From Notolepis coatsorum (lineage: Eukaryota; Chordata; Actinopteri; Aulopiformes; Paralepididae), in NCBI GenBank assembly GCA_963971535.1, contig OZ020586.1, positions 77,769,412-77,833,411 of the forward strand: a DNA stretch of 64,000 nucleotides, in the 5' to 3' direction. Each line of letters opens with the position of its first letter. Position 1 is the stretch's first letter. Of this stretch, positions 58,097 through 64,000 are shown piece by piece. Below the pieces are notes generated by a model, which worked only from the letters and a program-made list of their open reading frames with translations, did not search any database and was not told the origin of the DNA. A program made the position numbers and the translations under genes.

Positions 58097-58235
58097 GAGA
58101 AGCCATAGGTTATGCAGGAAGTGGAGAGCGGAACCTATTAGTTCAGGTGATGCGCCAGGTCCCCCTAAGGTGACGGTTTCCGCCCTCTCCCCAGAGGAGA
58201 TTTTGAAGTTTAAGAACAGTCTTAAACTACTACAA
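58097..58235 (+). CDS. Candidate internal exon, unknown protein
   Basis: An open stretch reading RSHRLCRKWRAEPISSGDAP, then GPPKVTVSALSPEEILKFKN and SLKLLQ ends precisely at CAA|GTAAGT, a strong donor. The acceptor is weak (TTTACTGTGAG). No homologue is recognised and no partner exon was found, so it may be an exon of the mobile-element gene or chance. Confidence 0.3.
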
Positions 58236-58402
58236 GTAAGTTTAACGGTAAAAGTACATTTATCTATGGTGTTCATTGAACTAGTGGGATTTGTGAAGTG
58301 TGACTTCTAGTTGATTCAATTGTACCATGTGATAGTACAGGCACTACTAGTACTGTATACAGGTGACAAAGACGCCCCAAAGGAGAACTATGGTTATCTC
58401 TA

Positions 58403-59070
58403 TTCCTCTCTACCACTCTCTCTTTCCCTCATCCCTCTCTCATATCTCCCTCTCTACCACTCTCTCTCCCCCTCATCCCTCCCTCTCTACCACTCTCTCT
58501 CCCCCTTATCTCTCATCCCTCCATCTCTACCACTCTATCTCTCTATATCATCTCATCCCTCCCGCTCATCTCTCCCTCTCTGCCACTTTCTCTCCCCCTC
58601 ATCTCTCTCATCTCTATCCCTCTCTACCACTCCCCCCCTCATCTCTCTCTCTCTCTCTCATCTCTATCTCTCTCTCATCTCTATCCCTCTCTCTCTCTCT
58701 CCCTCATATCTCTCTCATCTCTCCCTCTCTACCACTACCTCTCTCCCTCATCCCTCTCTCATCTCTCCCTCTCTACCACTCTCTCTCCCCCTCATCCCTC
58801 CCTCTCTACCTCTCTCTCCCCCTCATATCTCTCTCACCTCTCCCTATCTACCACTCTCTCCCCCTCATCCCTCTCTCACCCCCCCTCTCTACCACTCTCT
58901 CCCCCTCATATCCCTTTCATCTCTCCCTCTCTACCACTCTCTCTCCCTCATCCCTCTCTCATCTCTCCCTCTCTGTCACTCTCTCTACCCCTCATCTCTC
59001 TCTCATCTCTCCCTCTCTCCCCCTCATCTCTCTCCCTGTCTACCACTCTCTCCCTCGCTCCTTCCTTAAA
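58403..59070. repeat. CT-rich minisatellite
   Basis: Imperfect units of CTCTCTACCACTCTCTCT and CCCCTCATCCCTCTCTCATC over about 670 bp. Long Ser/Leu-rich frames here are not genes. Confidence 0.95.
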
Positions 59071-59899
59071 AGGTGTGATATTACACTGTAATTTATAAGG
59101 AGAACCCACACATGCACGTGTATAGTGAACGTTATCGATATTGCAACAAAGGGACTGTAACCAAGGAGAAATATGTATATGATTTAAGTGAATGGTCTGA
59201 TAACCAAAGATATGGAAACAAAGGAGAACTGTAAATGAAAGTATATGATTTGAATGAATATTTTGGTAACCATTGACAGTGATAACTAGAGGCACTGAAG
59301 CAGACTAACCAATGTAAATAATGTAAATATGATGTTTTTGATAAATGGTGTTTAATTGAGAGTCATTGTGAAAATAAAGCTCTCAGAGGAGATTTGGATC
59401 GAAACGTGAACAGGTCGTTGCCTTCATTCCATGTGACCATGCCCATGTGTTTCAGGAGGGAATGATGACATCGACCGCACATGATTTGTGAAGGTACCCG
59501 ACAGCTTCGGGACCCGTAACATACACATAAAACAGTTCAGTCTTCAGTGGATAGTATAATGAGAAAAATAATAGACCCACACACTTGTTTTCAAGATAGT
59601 TAATCAATCAAAACACTACACCATCCCCTTAATTTGGAATAATGTAAAAGAAAATGACAAATCAATAAGTTACTCGTTAACCTTTTTATTTTCCATTTAA
59701 AAACAAAATAGAATGCAGGTACAAAATACAAACAAATCACACTACCTACTGTATAACCCTAACCCCCTCGCCCTATACATCCCAACCCCAGTCCACACCC
59801 TCATCCACCACCAACCCCTCATCCACCACCACACTTCCCAGGCAACACTGATGTTAATCATCCTCACCACTGTCATCTGAGTCATTGTCCCATGTAGCC
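59071..59899. other. Interior of the long-inverted-repeat element
   Basis: No recognised gene. A tandem of ATATGATTTGAATGAAT-type units lies at 59175-59270, and the stretch at 59760-59840 is C/A-rich. Confidence 0.4.
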
Positions 59900-60060
59900 C
59901 TATATCCTCAGTTTCCTTAGAAACATTTGCACAGTTTGGCATTGACAAATATCTGTACATGGCAGTTTTGCAGAAACACAGGAACATCTTTCTGTCTCAC
60001 ATTTGAGTTGCCGCGAGACACTGCAGGTGAATAGGCAAATATACTTTTTTTGTTGATTTT
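59900..60060 (-). pseudogene. Cysteine-rich (CXC-like) C-terminal fragment
   Basis: On the minus strand the frame reads CSVSRQLKCETERCSCVSAK, then LPCTDICQCQT, and stops soon after at LRKLRI. The CxTxxCxCxxxxLPCTDxCxC spacing resembles tesmin/TSO1-type CXC zinc-binding repeats, which also occur at the ends of some fish transposon-encoded proteins. Only one repeat is left and no start or upstream exon is visible. It may be the C-terminus of the same protein whose N-terminal part is at 47569-47937, but that link is inference. Confidence 0.5.
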
Positions 60061-60184
60061 GAGATTTTGTTATATTTTGCTTCCTAAACATGTCTTCTAT
60101 GAAACTAGTGACAATAAAACGTCAATAACACACATTTAGTTGTTTATTTTACTTCATTTTGCCTTATTGCATCCATAAATGTAC

Positions 60185-61200
<1,016 letters not shown>

Positions 61201-61213
61201 ACCTGCAGTGTCT

Positions 61214-61372
61214 CCCCTTAACTGAGAACTGTAAGTCACAGTAACTGAACATATTTGACAGTTGTCTTAACTGAGAACTGTAAGTCACAGTAACAGAACA
61301 TATTTGAGTTGCCTTAACTGAGAACTGTAAGTCTTAGCCAACTGAAAACATTTGAGTTCATCAACTTGAAAA
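61214..61372. repeat. 53-bp tandem repeat, three units
   Basis: Units begin TTAACTGAGAACTGTAAGTC and include CAGTAACTGAACATATTTGA. Confidence 0.85.
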
Positions 61373-61618
61373 AAATTAGGCAATTGATTGCCTCAACTTT
61401 TAGAGTCACTACCCCAATAGATCCCAATAAGTGCTGAACACACATTGGTGGCAAGGGCTGATGACACCTAAGCCTAGCTATAACACTAATATGAAAAATA
61501 GACAATTTGATGCTGTGCTGAGAGACAGTTTAGTTGTGTTTTTATAATTTACATAACTAGCATTCTAGTTTTCTTCAGATACTGTATGCCATCTAGTTAG
61601 CCCCCCCCCCCCCCCTCC

Positions 61619-62464
61619 CCTGCGTCTCTACATTTCGTAGCTCCAGTTCTGCAGACCCCTCTCTGATTGGTTGAACTCCATTTCTGCAGACCCCTCTCTG
61701 ATTGGTTGAGCAAAGCCCCTCTCTGATTGGTTTAGCTCGTCACACGGTAAAAGGCGGATGTAATGTAGAATCCAATAGAACGACATTGTGCAATAAAACA
61801 AGTAAACAGAGTAGGGCATATCGGTATATGTACATAAGTTATTTAGGTCCTGTCAATAGAACGACATTGTGCAATAATGCAGACCCCAGAGAAAGACTTT
61901 CGTCTTGTTTACATCAGGGTCCCCCATTTTCAATTCATCGTAACATATATGACATACAGATAGACAGTACAGTTAGGAATTAACTGTGTTAATCTAAATG
62001 TTACATTGTAACTGTCTAAAGCATTAACTGGGTTAATCTAAATGTTACATTGTACAGTAAGTGGGGAGTGTAAACAAGTTGAACGTGTCACGTGAAATAA
62101 CGTTATGTGAATAAACCTATAACGTTACAATGTACAGTACAGCTGGCTGTGTTGTGAATAACGTTATGTGAATAAACCTATAACGTTACAATGTACAGTT
62201 TCTGACAGCTGGCTGTGTTGTGAAATGTGCATAACGTTATGAATAAACCGTGAAGTCACGCGAAATAACGTTATACGCGAATCTGGTAGTACATTTCTTT
62301 TTATCTTCTTGAGCTGATAACATTACATCCGCCTTTTACCACGTGATGAGCTAAACCAATCAGAGAGGGGCTTCGCTCAACCAATCAGAGAGGGGTCTGC
62401 AGAAATGGAGTTCAACCAATCAGAGAGGGGTCTGCAGAACTGGAGCTACGAAATGTAGAGATAC
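61619..62464. mobile_element. Foldback element with repeated CCAAT motifs
   Basis: Arms of about 140 bp (61628-61770 and 62315-62458) are inverted copies starting TCTCTACATTTCGTAGCTCC. Each arm has three CCAATCAGAGAGGGG units. The left arm of the surrounding element (57600-57625) lacks the insertion and gives the empty site; CCCCTCCC-type sequence flanks both ends. The interior holds a LINE fragment (61872-61975, minus) and TAACGTTATGTGAATAAACC repeats. Confidence 0.8.
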
Positions 62465-62580
62465 CCCTCCCCCAGGGGTGCATGTTAGCTCTATTGTCCT
62501 AGTCACTAGGACCTAGTGTGTGTGGGGGGAGGAAGAGGTGAGGGTAACACAAGCATTGGTTCTGAAAGCTAACATACTTT

Positions 62581-62854
62581 AAAGGGGTTATGCACTGCTA
62601 TTCCTAGCACTATTTGGGCAACTTTACACACTTCCTGTGAGTCTATGTAACACATCTGTAATTTTTATTCCAAAAATAATAATTGTTTTATATTTCTAAT
62701 CTTGTACTCAAAACCAGCATTTTTCAGCCTCATGAAAGCAGGCTATTATTGGCTTGGCTCCACCCATTCTGGCAGAATGCTTTGAGTGACAGCCACCCAC
62801 CAAATAGCTCCGCCCATCTCCCCGTCAGAGATTAGGTTTCAGGTTACATACAAA
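62581..62854. other. No feature recognised
   Basis: Non-coding. GGCTTGGCTCCACCCATTCT and CCAAATAGCTCCGCCCATCT are a loosely repeated GC-box-like pair. Confidence 0.4.
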
Positions 62855-63090
62855 TATGGTATGTCATAAATATAGAGATGTAGCAGTACTGTCTATCTAT
62901 ATATATATAATATGTTACCATGAATTGAAATTGGGGGACCCTGATGTAAACAAGACGAAAGTCTTTCTCTGGTCTCCATCATAGCAGTACTGAGCAGTAC
63001 TGTAGCAATACAAATATGGTATGTCATAAATATAGAGATGTAGCAGTACTGTCTATCTATATATATATGTTACCACTATTTGTAAAAGCC
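62855..63090 (+). mobile_element. Duplicated LINE 3' fragment
   Basis: ATACAAATATGGTATGTCAT and GATGTAGCAGTACTGTCTAT occur twice (about 62850 and 63007). The first copy continues into GGGGGACCCTGATGTAAACA, the family seen at 57400 and 61915. Confidence 0.75.
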
Positions 63091-63552
63091 ACAACCACGT
63101 TACCATATTTGTAATAATGTAAATCATTGTGTCGTTGTACATATTGTGTATACACCGTTAGAAGCTAACATAGCTTAGCTTGGTAGCTATTGTGCTAACA
63201 ACATATCCCGACGTCCGGCTCGCTGGCCGGCATGCACGCCCGACACAAAATGGTTCTCTCCTCTCTGTACACCCCCGTCCCCACGGGTACCCTGCCGGGG
63301 AGCCCATGGACGCGACAACGGCGGCAGCCGTAGGGTGCTCGAGCCCGCCGTAACGCTAGTGGTACACAATAGCTATGAGCTAACTAATGTTGGGGAAAAT
63401 GTGTATGAGGTGGACTAGTTTAATATAGGTCAACTAGCAGTGCTGAAAGACGTCTGGCTGACGTTCTTAAAACAACTTGGACAGAGGGACATTTCAGTAC
63501 GGCACATTGTGTGCTGGTAATCTTATCTTGTTCTTTTCTCTCTTTCATACAT
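63091..63552. other. Partly GC-rich stretch, no gene proven
   Basis: 63205-63350 is locally GC-rich with several CpGs and an ATG (63232) opening a short frame, but no splice site or homology is evident. Confidence 0.35.
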
Positions 63553-63705
63553 ACACAGCACACACACACAGACACAGGCACAGCACACACACACAGACAC
63601 ACGGACACGCACATACACAATACACACATACAATACACATACGTCTGTACGCAGACGCACGCACACACAGACACACACACACATACACACACACACACAC
63701 ACATC
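63553..63705. repeat. Imperfect (CA)n region
   Basis: Interrupted CA runs with GACACA and TACACA variants. Confidence 0.95.
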
Positions 63706-63805
63706 TCACTCTCTACATCATATCGTGTGTGGATATCATATCTTGCTTATCTCTCTTTATGTTCTCTCTCTCCGATGTTAAATCTACGTATCATCTTAAT
63801 GTACG

Positions 63806-63825
63806 TCATGTCAGATCTGACATGA
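63806..63825. repeat. 20-bp perfect palindrome
   Basis: TCATGTCAGATCTGACATGA, centred on AGATCT, with partial outer symmetry (TACGTCA on both sides). Confidence 0.9.
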
Positions 63826-64000
63826 TGTGATACGTCATCATATCTGTCATGGGGGGGGCAGGACTGAGAGGGGATTTAGGGACAGGCAAAGGGATCCGGG
63901 GGAGAGTGTTTTTTGTTCAAGCCGTGGTGATCTTCTTTGACCCATAGCTCTTGCTGTTAAAGAACTTCTTTTCTTAAATAAATTACCTATTTGTTACAAT
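63826..64000. other. Right edge, nothing recognised
   Basis: A G homopolymer at 63850 and the final CTTAAATAAATTACC suggest a repeat tail, but no element can be named. Confidence 0.35.

Noticed and set aside
58311..59091. Long Ser/Leu/Pro-rich frames of over 240 codons
   Set aside because: Translations of the CT-rich minisatellite; all frames of the tract are open.

Overview
The window reads as a teleost fish nuclear chromosome segment: one recognisable host gene buried in dense, nested transposable elements and simple repeats. The host gene is anp32e (acidic leucine-rich nuclear phosphoprotein 32E, an H2A.Z chaperone), on the minus strand. Five coding exons are visible: exon 1 at 15827-15880, exon 2 at 8481-8630, exon 3 at 6528-6650, exon 4 at 3420-3582 and exon 5 at 1643-1770. 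They join in phase to 206 codons. Exon 5 carries the acidic tail and the GEVGLSYLMK motif that separates ANP32E from ANP32A/B. The last coding exon is not visible and should lie left of position 1. The GC-rich promoter region is at about 15.9-16.2 kb. The fish assignment rests on this gene plus the element mix (Bel/Pao, hAT, CR1/L2/Rex-type LINEs, tRNA-derived SINEs); no species can be named.

Layout. 1-16.2 kb: anp32e, with introns full of microsatellites, minisatellites and MITEs, plus one hAT element (4771-6371) carrying a broken BED-type transposase. 16.2-18.5 kb: upstream flank with old repeat fragments. 18.56-28.11 kb: a long-inverted-repeat element split by a complete Bel/Pao retrotransposon (18766-26255), which is itself hit by a hAT MITE in its 3' LTR; a second MITE with tRNA-like arms (27268-27851) sits in the right arm of the host element. 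28.1-44 kb: LINE copies (29505-31490 plus; 41178-42641 minus), two solo LTRs (32560-34354 and 43198-43917), SINEs, a 61-bp-arm palindrome, and a minisatellite grown from a tRNA-like sequence. 44-47.2 kb: a candidate terminal exon of an unknown gene, microsatellites, and a roughly 60-bp minisatellite that also occurs inside anp32e. 47.2-64 kb: a nest of a poorly known gene-bearing element, a 9.2-kb LTR element with nearly identical LTRs (48035-57261), and an inverted-repeat-bounded element at 57262-62580.

No operon, RNA gene or CRISPR array is seen. Most open frames are transposon remnants or translated repeats. Insertion order can be read from target-site duplications, which I found by eye for about a dozen elements. 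The most unusual features are the inverted-repeat element at 57262-62580 with its related gene-like fragment at 47569-47937, the composite LTR element between them, the tRNA-like-arm MITE, and the tandem duplication of the anp32e exon 2 end with its splice donor.
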